Notes: a model not told the origin generated them from the sequence alone. DNA of 64,000 bases from Basidiobolus meristosporus CBS 931.73 (GCA_002104905.1 MCFE01000413.1:1-64000), one strand, 5' to 3'; counted from the stretch's first letter, positions 34,601 through 46,208 are shown. Program-made: numbers and translations.

Positions 34601-35530
34601 AAGCCAGCAAATTTGTGGTTCAGGATGAAACACTCTACCAAATTGCTGATGGAAGCCCTATTGCCTATTGCCCTTATGTTGCTTGCCTGGATTTAATACA
34701 TATGCTACACAATGGATATGGACATCTTGGTATTGTAGGAACCTATAGCCTTGTGAAAGCCAGAGCATGGTGGCCCAGAGTGAAACATGACATTAAGAAG
34801 CTAGTGAAAATATGCCCAAATTGCCAAACCAACCAAGGCCAACCACAGAGAATTGCTTAACTCTTTCCCTTGGAGCTTGTAAGACCATTTGAAAGATGGG
34901 GAATTGACTTTATTAGAAGACTGCCAACTACCAGGAAATGTGACCATTGGATCCTAGTAGCAATTGGCCATGCCCCCAAATGACCAGTTGCTAAAGCTTT
35001 AGCTATAGCCAGTGGACAAGAAGTTGCAAGTTTCATCTACCATACAATCCTTATGAAGTGTAGATGCCCTGAAGAGATTGTATCCAATAGAGGTGAAAAC
35101 TTCATGGCAAAGACATTGGAAGCTTACCTGGAAATGCAGCAGATCAAACACTTCAATACCTTGGCATTTCACCCCAGAACTAATGGAGTCACTGAATGGT
35201 TCAATGGATTTTTGGGTAAAATGCAGACCAAGTATGCAAAAGGTGTTGTCAGTAGATGGGATGAGTATATAGATCAAGCACTCTTTGCATGCAGAGTCAG
35301 TGTACACAACACCACCCAACAATTGCCATTTAATGTGGTGTATGGATGTGAACCAAGCATTTCAGGAGATCTCACACTACTAAAGCTTACAGACACCTTA
35401 GAAGATTAACTTGGTCAGCCAAGTAGACACCAGCAGCTGGAACAAATATGTTAAGAGGCTCAGACCAAAGTATCTCAAAGCAAATAAAAGATGGAGCAGA
35501 GATTTGATAAGACTATATCACCAGAAAAGT
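31653..35530 (+). pseudogene. Ty3/gypsy gag-pol, 3' truncated
   Basis: Gag starts with a Gln-rich segment (31,653-31,946), then a retrotransposon-gag domain (32,013-32,348) and zinc knuckle CFSCHQQGHIPKYC (near 32,425). Protease (MIDSGASQ) is near 32,665, RT ([21 protein letters not shown] intact at 33,691-33,702) at 33,340-33,740, RNase H at 34,100-34,385, the H2C2 zinc-binding region (CPNCQTNQGQPQ end) at 34,680-34,860, and integrase to about 35,409. Integrase shows SNRG where SDRG is expected (35,083-35,094) and EWFN for ERFN. At least nine stops or frameshifts occur, many TAG/TAA in place of Gln codons. The element ends against a Harbinger terminus at about 35,533. Confidence 0.93.
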
Positions 35531-35533
35531 GTG

Positions 35534-35665
35534 TGAGATTGTTGTAATGGTGCAAAATTTTCCAAGAGTGATCCTGCCTACTGGTAGCTATTATATTGCA
35601 CCCAATTGCTCTTAGAGACTGTGGATTGCACTGTGTGCCCTGGCATGGTACAATGGAACAAGTCT
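35534..35665 (-). mobile_element. Harbinger terminus (ORF2 side)
   Basis: Matches the terminal 130 bp of copies A (8,341 side) and B (45,912 side) and ends GGAACAAGTCT followed by ATT. It is probably the far end of copy C, with its centre replaced by the gypsy insertion and a later deletion. Confidence 0.8.
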
Positions 35666-35668
35666 ATT

Positions 35669-36215
35669 ATAACAGCTTGTTGATCAGTGTGATCACTGCT
35701 ACTTGTAGATACCTGCTACTAACAAAACTTCCAATTTAAGACCACAGGATACTCCCAGGAAACCATGCTGACAGCCAACTGACCTTGGAGGCACTACTGA
35801 TTAAAAATACCCAGAGTTAGTATCTTTTTTTATGTTTGATTTTTTCCCAAGTTTTTACATGCACAAGCAAAGATACTTTTCTGGCTTTGTAAATACTTGC
35901 CACAGCTGCAATCTTATTAAGTCCCTGCTGTTGGAGTATACGGTTATTTTGACTTTGGAAGCTTTAGTACATCATTATTGCAAAGGACACTGAGCCCAGC
36001 ACATACACTTGTTAAGATGCTTACTAAATTGGGGATTGTAGCTCAATAGTTCTCCCTTGTCAAGCTTGTAGCATTATTCCTCTTAACATTAGAGTAGGGA
36101 AAAAACTCAAGTATTTCTAGCAAGCTTCTACAACAATTATTACATCCAGTGAAAACCCATGAACAGAACACTTGAGAAGTGTTTGATGTATTTCCCCATT
36201 TGACTTATCAACCAC
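35669..36215 (+). repeat. Unclassified dispersed repeat R, copy 2
   Basis: Inverted match to 640-1,155. No coding content is seen. It starts immediately next to the Harbinger terminus. Confidence 0.55.
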
Positions 36216-36275
36216 CACAGCAGCATATATCAACATGTTCAGCTTTATGCCTGTAGTATAGCTGCTCAAATCCCA

Positions 36276-36571
36276 TCAAGCTAAAAGTTTTTCTGTTAAA
36301 GCAAGTTTAGATTAAGATAAATAACTTTGAGAAATAATTTCATCAAACCAAATTAGATTTTTATATTTGAGATAAAAAAGTTTTTAGAAAATAGTTTGTC
36401 AAGCTAAAAGTTTCTTTGTTAAAGCAAATTTGGATTTGATATAAATAACTTTAAGAAATAATTTCATCAAACCAAATTAGATTAATATATTTGAGATAAA
36501 AAAGTTTTTAAAAAATAGTTTGTCAAGCTAAAAGTTTTTTTGTTAAAGCAAATTTAGATTTGATATAAAAA
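36276..36571. repeat. Tandem repeat, 123-124-bp unit, 2.4 copies
   Basis: Units start with TCAAGCTAAAAGTTT at 36,276, 36,399 and 36,523; the third is cut after 49 bp by the foldback element. The repeat is very AT-rich. It may be a short satellite array. Confidence 0.9.
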
Positions 36572-37305
36572 AGACTTGTTCTGTTGGATAGTGCCACATT
36601 GAGCCATGAGTGCCAAATGATGCCATAGTGTGCCAGAGTGGCCAAGTGAGCCTATACTTGGCCACAGAGTGTGAAACATAGATCTGCATCTTCACGCAAA
36701 GCAGCCCCTGTGTTTCACCTATGATGCAGGAGAAAATCCATTTTTTGATGTTTTTTTGTGGATCATTGTTATGCAGGATGTATAAGAGCATAGAAGAACT
36801 GAAGACATGCATCAGGTACTCAATACCCATGGCACTCTGAATCTAGCTCCTGTGGCTTGTAACATGTCACAAAAATGCATGGCACTATCTTGGTCCACTG
36901 GTACTATCTGGCGCTATATTTAATTATTAGCCCTAAAGTAAGATCTATACAAAGTACTTATAGTGCCAGATAGTACCAGTGGACCAAGATAGTGCCATGC
37001 ATTTTTGTGACATGTTACAAGCCACAGGAGCTAGATTCAGAGTGCCATGGGTATTGAGTACCAAATGCATATTTTCAATCCTTTTGTGCTCTTACACATC
37101 CTGCACAACATTGACCTAAAAAAAAAGGTCAAAAAACGGATTTTCTCCAACACAATTGGTGAAGCACAGGGGCTGCTTTGCGTGAAGATGCAGATCTATG
37201 TTTCACACTCTGTGGCCAAGTATAGGCTCACTTGGCCACTCTGGCACACTATGGCATCATTTGGCACTCATGGCTTAATGTGGCACTATCCAACAGAACA
37301 AGTCT
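36572..37305. mobile_element. Foldback MITE 1, 734-bp palindrome
   Basis: The two arms (36,572-36,919 and 36,959-37,305) are near-perfect inverted copies around a 39-bp loop. Both ends read AGACTTGTTCTGTTGGATAGTG, identical to the transposase-side terminus of Harbinger A. There is no coding capacity. It is a non-autonomous element that the Harbinger transposase could mobilise. Flanks are AAA and TTT, so no target duplication is visible here. Confidence 0.9.
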
Positions 37306-37319
37306 TTTTTATATATATA

Positions 37320-38023
37320 GCCAAGAAGAATTACCAACAAGAAAGCAGCAATTTACTCACAAGTTGAAGGTTCAGCCAGCAGCACTACACCGCAGTGAAG
37401 TAGATGAGTTTGCAGAGAAAAGCAACTTTTTACCGCTGCCTCCATATCCTCCATTGTAGACAGAGCTGAGAACCCACTTACAGACAAAGCAACAACATCA
37501 TGTACTCATAAGTATATCACAATGCCTACAGTGGAATATTCAAGCGTTGCTATGCACACCAAGAGGTTGCAGCACCACTTCAGGAGTGGTGCTCAAGAAA
37601 ATGGGCTCAAATATTGGAAGGATTTATTGTAAAGACTGGCAGATGAGGTGCTAGACCTTACAGTATTGGCTGGAGGCCAGGACACATGGGAACCAGAGAA
37701 TGTGTAATGGCATAAAGCATTGGGGTTCCCACCAAAGTTAAGGAAAAAGGGTAGTATAGCAGAAATAGTTGATGAATAGTCAATTTCAAAGGAGTTGCAT
37801 GTTGAGGGTGCAGCTGGGCTTAATGATTGTGTAGGGCATAGGGACTTGCATAGATCAATACAATTGGCAATTGAGGTACAACAGAAGTTTCAACAGAAAT
37901 AAATCAATTTGTATGCATGAAAAGTAAGAAAAACAGTTAAGTCAGGAAGTAAGCTGTGTGAAAAGGAGGCAATAACCAATCAACATCCACAAATGTGGGA
38001 GTTTGAGTGTTCAGGATCAGAAA
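37320..38023 (+). pseudogene. Element X remnant, C-terminal half
   Basis: Plus strand. It holds the KKNYQQESS block, the LHRSEVDEFAEKSN block (about 37,385-37,430), the HTKRLQHHFRSGAQE block (37,556-37,600) and the 3' flank, with stops. It ends at about 38,023 where Harbinger D begins. Confidence 0.65.
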
Positions 38024-38640
38024 GTCTCCCATATATTTCTCCCCTGTACTAAATTCTGGATGATTCTCTATCCTGAGAGCATTGTCATGCCTACCTCCAG
38101 CAAAGGGCCCACTGAACCAAAAGATTTTACCCTGAATGGTAGACAGTTTTTGAAACTTTGCAAAGTGTGCCTTGCATTTGCAAGAATAAAAGTATCTCCA
38201 CCCTCTGGAAGGTCTTTTAATTCTCACAGCAAATTAATCAAAAATACCTCTGCTGTGGAGCCTTCTGATGAGTACTCTGCAGTATCAAAGTTGATCAGAG
38301 CTTCTGGACCTAGTATTCCAAGCTTGTGCCAAGCCATTCATACCCTCTGCAAGGAGGTTCTCCAATGCTGTCAGCTGGAACTGCAAGCAGCTAGGACTTT
38401 TGTTGCCATGAAATTTGAGTTGAAACCTTGTAGAGCAATAGCTTTTGTAATATTAGAAAGGCTCAACTAGGGATTTCCTTGAGTACATTGGGGTAAATTT
38501 TCCACAGTACTTAGTATAGCTCTCCTGTAATGTGTCAAAAGAAAAGCAGCGGTAGTAATGGGATATATGAGAAAAGACCATTCAGATGAGTCAGGCATAT
38601 CAAGATTTGTATATGATTGCAGTGGGATGAGTTCAGTTGA
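38024..38640 (-). pseudogene. Harbinger D transposase remnant
   Basis: Homologous to the central part of copies A and B on the minus strand: the INRPSRG-like motif, then SGPFAGGRHDNALR (second Asp kept). It is truncated at 38,024, so the third acidic residue (VEHTFG) is missing. Confidence 0.8.
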
Positions 38641-38934
38641 TCTGGCACAATCAGCTTAATTTATCTGTTTTTTTCATGCATTATAATTAAATTTTAAACA
38701 ATAGCATATATCCATCAGTATGCTGCAAAAATCTTCTTCTAGTTATGACTTGGTGCATCACTTGATGAATTACTCAGTAGTCTTGATTCCAATAGGAAAT
38801 CTGCAACTGATGTTATTTTTCTGTGTCAGTGCAATCCAAAATGCATTATGCATAACATATGGAGAACTCAATGATCACCTTAGTTTTCATATGTATTCTG
38901 TATAAGACAGAGTTGATGCCAATGTACTGCTATT

Positions 38935-39635
38935 TTAGTAAAAAATGTTGCATGCAAGAGAAAAGTGTACTAAAACTCTTGAATGGTTTAGCTGAACCCA
39001 AGTGGCAACCAAGTGCAGTATCTTGGAATGGTCAGGGAATTGCAGAAATATTAGCAGAGAGGTTCTGGTCCAATATTGGACTTTTCTATAGCTGTGCTTA
39101 GCTATAATGGTAACAGTGCTGGTTTGCTATGCAGGCTTGGCTTGGTTTTCTTGGGAGTGTTAGATATGCTAGGCTTAGGTAAAGACTAGAATGTAATTGT
39201 TGAGTTCTTAATTTAGCTGAGATATAATCTTGATTTTGTTGGAGGACACACTAAGCCAAAAGGTTCAGTAAACTTTGTTTATACTTTTCTGATCAAGCTG
39301 AGTTAAAAAGTGCCAAGATACTGGACTAATTGCAATCTGTTGGGGTGTTGATAGGTGCATAAGATAAGTGAAAAACTACACCATTAGTCAGCTGATGTCT
39401 TGGCAATTACTAAGTGGTTAGATGGATCTCAGATGACTAATCACTTGGAAAGGCTAAGCATATCAGTACAGGACATAAAGACCACATGAAAATTCCTCAG
39501 GTGTGACAGCTGAAAGCAGATTCTGAGAAGTAATAATTTAAAACATTACAGGGATTAGTTATGTTTGGGTTAGGGAAAATTAGTTATTGTACTAGATTAT
39601 CTATTGGAGTAAAATAGGCTGAGGTTTAAATGTTG
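38935..39635. other. Unassigned 700-bp insertion within Harbinger D
   Basis: Compared with copy B this block replaces B positions of about 43,892-44,085. No protein, LTR ends or duplication were recognised. Its origin is unknown. Confidence 0.4.
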
Positions 39636-40620
39636 ATGCACAACACTACTCACTAATCTAGCAGAACAGGATACTCAGAGAATTGACAGAGATGAAAGAG
39701 TCCAAGTAGAAAGTTGTGGCTAGAGATCTACATCTAGATGCCAGCGGATTTATGTAAGAAGATACTTAACATGACAAGTATTGAAATCATTATTGGGGTG
39801 AGAGTGAGGTGATAGGATGAGGCAGCTGTGTGCAAGCAATTCCACATGAGACTTGTGCTGTACAGTACAGATGCATCCACTTGTGCCCCAGCTTTGGGAA
39901 CCAAGGAGATTTTGAGTGAGTTTTTGCCTCTGATGACCAATGTGCTGCATGATATATTACTAGTGCCAAGTGGAGTCCAAGAGCAATATTCACAGGACTC
40001 ATGAATGCAGAAGTTTTGATATATGAGTCAGAGGGTAGTAAGTACCTTGTGAATCAGAAGGTGAGCTTCTAGAGGAAGAATACTAACCATGGGCAACTGG
40101 GTAAGGATTGCACCAGCATGCCCCGCTGGATTCTGCACTAAGCATTGCAATGTCAGCACACCAGTTCACATGAGTCCAACCCATGCCAACAACCTTTACC
40201 AGGGCACTACAAACCAATATAACATGTGTCAGGTCATCATGTGTGCACTAGAACAAAGCTACAGAACTTATCAAATTGCTCAATTCAACATATGTCCACC
40301 AGAATAGGCTGTATTGCATTTACACATGGCATTGCATTGAGCTCAGCTAAGGGCCATGTCATAACATCAGGACTCACCTGTGCATGCATTTAGACCAGAC
40401 CATCAGCATGTTACTTCTGGATATGTAGCTAACGAAGACCCACTGGAGGTACCTCCACAACAGGAGCCTTTGGCAGAAAAAAGAATATGCCAGCATGTGG
40501 CACTTTAGGCAGGTTCCATAGCATCCTCTGGAGCACCTCAGTGCAGCCAAGTGGCAGCATTGCGCTCATCAGCCAGTAAGTTGAATACTGACTATGAGAA
40601 TACTGGTGGCCAAGATGATA
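39636..40620 (+). pseudogene. Harbinger D ORF2 remnant
   Basis: Homologous to ORF2 of copies A and B (for example the LTNLAEQ-like start and the EILSEFLPLMTNVLHDIL-like block near 39,910-39,960), with many stops. Nearly all CpGs present in copy A are TpG or CpA here. Confidence 0.7.
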
Positions 40621-40783
40621 GTCAACAATGAAACAGAACCACTATGAGTAAATACCCTGCATACTTTAACAACATCTGTGACACCAGTGCAGCCATTTGA
40701 TCTATTATGCAGCAACCCAATTAGTTGCATGCCAGCTATTATACTTTGTCCAATTACCAAAGTCAGGTGGCTACTTGCGCAAT

Positions 40784-41515
40784 AGACTTGTTCCATTGGA
40801 TAGTGCCACATTGCGCCATGAGTGCCAAATGATGCCATAGTATGTCCGGGAGGCCAACTGAGCCTATACTTGGCCACTGAGTGTCAAGCATAGCTCTGCA
40901 TCTTCATGCAAAGCATCCCTGTGTTTCACCCATTGTGCTGGAGAATATCCATTTTTTGACCTTTTTTTTCAGGTCAATGTTGTGAAGGATGTGTAAAAGC
41001 ACAAAAGGATTGAAGTTATGCATCTAGTACTTGATACCCATGGCACTCTGAATCTAGCTCCTGTGGCTTGTAACATGTCACAAAAATGCATGGCACTATC
41101 TTGGTCCACTGGTACTATCTGGCACTATAAGTGCTTTGTACAGATCTTACTTTGGGGCTAATGATTAAATATAGTGCCAGATAGTACCAGTGGACCAAGA
41201 TAGTGCCATGCATTTTTGTGACATGTTACAAGCCACAGGAGCTAGATTCAGAGTGCCATGGGTATTGAGTACCTGATGCAAGTCTTCAGTTCTTCTGTGC
41301 TCTTACATATCTGCACAACATTGATCCACAAAAAAACATCCAAAAATGGATTTTCTCCAACACAAAGGGTGAAACACAGGGGCTGTTTTGCATGGAGATG
41401 CAGAGCTAAGCTTCACACTCTGTGGCCAAGTATAGGTTCACTTGATCTCTCTGGCACACTATAGCATCATATGGCACTCATAGCTCAATGTGGCACTATC
41501 CAACGGAACAAGTCT
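40784..41515. mobile_element. Foldback MITE 2, 732-bp palindrome, TSD AAT
   Basis: Same family as the element at 36,572. Ends read AGACTTGTTCCATTGGATAGTG. It is flanked by AAT at 40,781-40,783 and 41,516-41,518. Copy B at about 45,455-45,462 shows the empty site (CTCAATAGGC). The loop at about 41,129-41,170 is inverted relative to MITE 1. Confidence 0.93.
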
Positions 41516-41770
41516 AATAGGCAAAATGGGATAATTGATGGCAAATTAGGTAGCTTGTGTATGGACAACTCGTTTATTGGGGCTCACTGCTTCAGGATAC
41601 TCTTAGACCAATCAATCACTAACATACTATTCTATTGGAGCAATGGTAACTAAAATGGTAAATGTTAGGATAGCTTATAGGGTGATACACACTAATTTCC
41701 ATTTGTATTGAACAAACATGTCACTATACCAAATTTGACTTGCAATAATACAGGTATGTAATTGCATATG

Positions 41771-42448
41771 TGAAGGACACATTGCAAGATAGAGAATGCA
41801 ATATCTAGTCTACAAAGAAGGAAATCAAGTAGCTCAGTGTTAGAGCAAAGAATTAAGCCGTATCCCAGTGTAACTGCAGAGGAACACTTTACAGTCTTTG
41901 TAACACTGCAACAGTGCCCAAAGATAAAGCCCACAAAATAACCTATCGCAGCATGGGAGGGAGAGACTGTGATCTCTATACCTAAGTGCAAAGATCACAA
42001 GACATTGAATATCTTCAAAGCTATTGAGTGCCAAGATGAAGAGTGCACTAATATTGATGAGGCTGTAAGAAGTCTAGCACAGCTTCACCCTAAGGCTAAC
42101 ATACCATGGAACTATCAGGAACTCTAGGCCAAGCAGAATGCACTTGTCCTGTTCCATGAGCATTAACCTGGAATCAAGTAAGCAAACATACTTTACACCA
42201 GCATTGGTATGCTAAGAAAGTACTACAAGAGTAGAAGAAACTATCAAACTCAGAAGAATATGGGTGTCAAGGCTAAAACCAGCAGTTTCCACAGGCAAAA
42301 AGCTCTAAACAAACATCAAAGAAACATCAGGTAGTGGGAAAAGTAACAGTTAGGGAAATGCAAGTAGACACAGATGCACAAGTGCAACATTTATCAAGGA
42401 AAGAGAGTACTTCTATTCAAAAAGCTCTCAGTCAAGGTAGCACTGCAG
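41771..42448 (+). pseudogene. Element X remnant, central part
   Basis: The plus strand matches 14,850-15,560 reversed: the WEGD-like block (about 41,955), the block before LFHEH (42,150) and the Lys/Gln-rich middle. Several stops are present. It is cut by a copia-1 LTR starting at 42,449. Confidence 0.6.
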
Positions 42449-42681
42449 TGTTGCACAAGTCTTGGAGATATTGAAGGTGATTGGGAGGGCAGTAGATTAG
42501 ACTTGCTCCATTAGATAGTGCCACATAGTGCCAGCCTGTTTATAGTGCTGGATCAGTCCAGCACTCTACAGAACTATCTGGCACTAGAATTTCTACTATA
42601 ATGGCAATGGTCGGATATAGTTACTGGTAATTTTATTCAATCTTACTTATGTTGCTTAGAATAGCACTTTCTTTGCTTTAT

Positions 42682-43615
42682 TTACTTTTCATAATGCCCC
42701 AGACACATTTCTCTCAATGGATGTCTTCTTGTATAAATATACTGTGCATTGATAAGTATCTTAACTATTTTACCTATTCTGCTGTTTTCTCCTATACATG
42801 CATTTCTACTGCATTTACCAGCATATATGCTAAATCTCCTCAGATATCCAAATGTATGCTCTACCCTCACTCTGAAATGATTAAATATCTCAATGTAGAG
42901 CTTCTGCTTCCTGCTAAGCACATCATTCCTTGTCTTCCTACATGCTGTAATGCATTCTGATATCTGACAATTCTCTCCTATATAAGCTAAGTCTGCCATA
43001 CATTTCTCCCTTCCACTGAATTCTGAATGATTCTCTGCCCCAGGTGCTTTGTCATGCCTACTTGCAGCAAATGGCCCACTAAGCCTGATAATGTTACCCT
43101 CATTGTCAGACAGTGCTTGAAGCTTCACACAGTGTGCCTTGTACTTGCCAGAATAAAAGTGCCTCTGCCCTCTGGAAGGTCTGTTAATCCTCACTGGGAA
43201 GGTATCCAAAATACTCCTGGTATGGAACCTGTTGCTGAACACTCTGGGATATGGAAGTCTATTGGAGCTTCTGAACCTAGTATTCCAAGCTTGCTCTAAG
43301 TCATTCATACCCTCTGCAAGGTGGTTCTCCATTGCTGTCACCTGGGAATGAAAGCTTCTAGGACTTTTGTTGCCATGGATGGTGGGATGAAACCTTGTTG
43401 GGCAATAGTTCTTGTAATAGCAGAGAAGCTTAACAAGGATCTCCTTGAGTAGATTGGGGTAGATGGTCCACAATATTGGTATAGATCTCCTCTAGTATGT
43501 CAAATGGAAATCCAGTGATAATGATGGGATGATGAGAAAAGACCATTCCAATGAGTAAGTCATATAAAATTTGGTAGGTGATTGGGCTAAGGCTAATTGA
43601 TTTGATTTGGTGCAA
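42682..43615 (-). pseudogene. Harbinger B transposase (DDE_4-type), one frameshift
   Basis: A 263-codon frame (43,473-42,682) covers the nuclease: D in LDTFPVRINRPS, SRHDKA, CMADLAYIGEN and RVRVEHTFGYLRRF are all present. The N-terminal part (IITGFPFDILEEIY) lies in another frame at 43,430-43,615, so a frameshift occurs near 43,450. The part lost in copy A by frameshift (LEQAWNTRF) is continuous here. Each copy is broken at a different place, so their common ancestor was probably intact. Confidence 0.88.
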
Positions 43616-43789
43616 TTAGTATTATGTATCTGATTCTCATTGCATTACGATTAAATCTGCATCAATTGCCATGAATTTCAACATTATGTTGCAAAAATCA
43701 TCCTCAAACAATGACTTATTATTTTTGTTGATGCATTACTCACAAGTCTATAATCAACTAGGAAATCTGCAATTGATGGAATCTGATCT

Positions 43790-45170
43790 GTGTCAATGCA
43801 ATCCAAGATGCATCATGCACAATATATGGAAAACTCAATAATCACATTAGTTTTCACATATATCTCATATAAGACCAGGTTAATACCAATATACTACTGT
43901 ATAAGTATCCAAATCCGGCACTATGATCCCTATACCAAGTCTCCACTCATCTTTAGTACTACCCAGACAAAACCCATCCCCCAGTTCACAAGAACAGTCC
44001 CAACCAGGGAAGTCAATGTCAAACTTGTTCAAGTTCTTGCCAAATTATTTTAGTATAGCCCAAGCATCTATGATGAGCCTTCATACAGATATTTGGGCAC
44101 TACTCATCAATCTAGCAGAACTATATACCTCAGAGAGTCAACAGAAATGGAAGAACCTGAGTAGAATGCTGTGGCCTGAGTTCAACATAAGGATGCCAGT
44201 GGATGTATGTAAGAAGACCTATAACAAGACAAGTTTTGAAATCAAGAATGAGCTGAGAGTGTGGTGATTTGATGAGGAGGCCACACAGGAACAGTTTTGC
44301 ACATAATTTACACAGTACAGGCCAGACACGTCTGCTTGCGCCTCAACTTTGGGAACCAAAGAGCTTTTGAATAAGTTTTTGCCTCAAATGACTAATGTAT
44401 TATATAATATATTAGCAGAGTTGAGTGGCTTCCAAGAGCAATATACACAGGACTCATCCAGGCAACACTTCCAAAGTATCAGACAGAGGGTAAGTGAATA
44501 CCTTGAGGAATCAAATGGTGAGCTTCAAGAGAAAGAATACATACCACAAGCAACTGCGTGTAGATTGCACCAGCACTCCTTGCTGAATTCATTAACATCC
44601 CCTGCAATTTCAGCGCACCAGCACACCTCAGTCCAAACTACTCCAACACCCTTCACAAGAGCACCCTGCATTGAGTAAATACATGTTGGGTCAATGCATG
44701 CGCTTCAGAGCAAAACCACTAGAACTTGCTAAACTGCTCATTTAGACACAAGTCCATTGGAGCAGGCCAAGTTGTGTCAATAAGCAGCATCATATCAAAC
44801 TCAGCCAAGGGCCTTGCCAGCACATCAAGTTGCGCCTGTGCATGCCATTACACCTGACCATCAGTGAGTTTCTTCTGGTGAACTGACAGATGATGACCCA
44901 CATGAAGTGCCTCTGCCTCCAGAGCCTTTGGCAAGTAAAAGAATGCATCAGTGCATTGCACTGCAGGCTGGCTCAGCAGCATCATCTGGAGCAATTAAGC
45001 ATGGCCAAGCTGCATCATTGCACTCATCAACTAGGAGGCAAAATACTGACTACAAATACATAAGTAGCCAAGAGGATAGTCAACAAGGAAGTAGTTTAGG
45101 TGTACCAAGTGAATCACTACCAAATGCTTCAGTAGTAATCCCTGTGAGGAAAAAACCTAGGAGAAGATGA
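43790..45170 (+). pseudogene. Harbinger B ORF2, several breaks
   Basis: Homologous to the 342-codon ORF2 of copy A, here in pieces (43,790-44,053, 43,923-44,267, 44,349-44,678, 44,907-45,170) with stops such as TGA after ELRVW. It retains the blocks KKTYNKTSFEIKNELR and FLPQMTNVLYNILAEL. The C-terminal end (ASVVIPVRKKPRRR) is Arg/Lys-rich and may be a nuclear localisation signal. It probably supplies DNA binding for the transposase. Confidence 0.75.
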
Positions 45171-46208
45171 TGCAACTGCATTGAATTGATATTATTTGTC
45201 ATGATCCAAACAACTCATTTTTTTTGCAATCCAACTCACACCACCACAAATCAGTGATCACTAAAACTCTGATATAAGCAATATTAAGGTTGTCTCACAT
45301 TTGAGACAGAACTCCTATAAATAAACACCCTACATATATATATATCATCTGTTACACCAGTGTAGCCATTTGATCCATTTTGCATCTGCTTGATTGGTTG
45401 CATGTGGGCTATGATGCCTTGTTGAATCACTAGGATCAGGGATTTACTTGCTCAATAGGCAAAATGGGATACTTAATGGCAAATCAGGTAGCTTGTGTAT
45501 TGGCCAAAGAGCCAATTGGGGACTTGCAGCTTCAGGATACTTTTGGACCAATTAACTGCTGAGATACCATCCAATTAGAGTGATGGCAACCAAAATGGTA
45601 AGTATCAGTGTAGTTTATAGTGTGATACTCATTTATCTCTATTTGCATTAAAGAAACGTATCCAAATACCAGATTATACCTACCATAATAGCAGTATCTA
45701 ATTGTGCACATGCTGCAAACAGTACAAGTTGGTGCAATCATCCGTGTCAACCTCATTGTGTCAGGTTGTGCAATAGTGTGCAAGATCATCCCACATGGTA
45801 CAAAATTGTCCAAGAGCAATCCTGCCTACTGGTAGTTAAAATATTGTGCCCAATTGTTCTTAGAGACCATGGATTGTGCCATGCACCCTGGACAGTACAA
45901 TGGAACAAGTCTATTATGTGATTTTCACTTAATGACTTATTGGGTGCAAAAGTGGTATTAATACTTTTACATAGTCTTGGCATAACTAGCATATAGATTA
46001 GGCTTAAGGAGGTCCCAAGAGCATGTGTGCAAAGCTTGGGGCTGCTTGGACAACTTCTAGATTTTTTGTGTTCTGGGAACTCAACATTTTGGTGAAAAAT
46101 ATTATAAGTCCCAACAATGAATTTGTCAATTATAGCCAAGATTTGAAGGTAATGATCTGAGTGACTAACTTAGGTGAGTATTTAGGTAGAATTGCAAATT
46201 TTACAACA

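Larger units (their letters stand above)
38024..41770 (-). mobile_element. Harbinger copy D, decayed and interrupted
   Basis: Same gene order as copy B but strongly diverged. Transposase remnants lie on the minus strand, ORF2 remnants on the plus strand, and the element's ORF2-side flank extends to about 41,770. About 700 bp of unrelated sequence (38,935-39,635) replaces the ORF2 5' part, and a foldback MITE sits at 40,784-41,515. Both ends are lost against X copies. Confidence 0.75.
42499..45912 (-). mobile_element. PIF/Harbinger-like DNA transposon, copy B, TSD ATT
   Basis: 3,414 bp, bounded by AGACTTGCTCC (left) and GGAACAAGTCT (right), and flanked by ATT at 42,496-42,498 and 45,913-45,915. 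It is inserted in a copia-1 LTR whose uninterrupted form (GTAAATTATGTGG) shows one ATT. It holds the transposase (minus) and ORF2 (plus) in divergent arrangement. It is more CpG-depleted than copy A. Confidence 0.93.
42449..46208 (-). repeat. Copia family 1 3' LTR, split by Harbinger B
   Basis: LTR pieces 42,449-42,498 and 45,913-46,208 join without a gap when the Harbinger and one ATT copy are removed. The LTR belongs to the minus-strand copia-1 pol end at 46,209-46,534. Confidence 0.88.

Noticed and set aside
31653-35409. Alternative genetic code (TAG/TAA read as Gln)
   Set aside because: In-frame TAG/TAA occur only in decayed transposons, alongside frameshifts and TGA stops; the intact host gene uses CAG/CAA for Gln and has no internal TAG or TAA.
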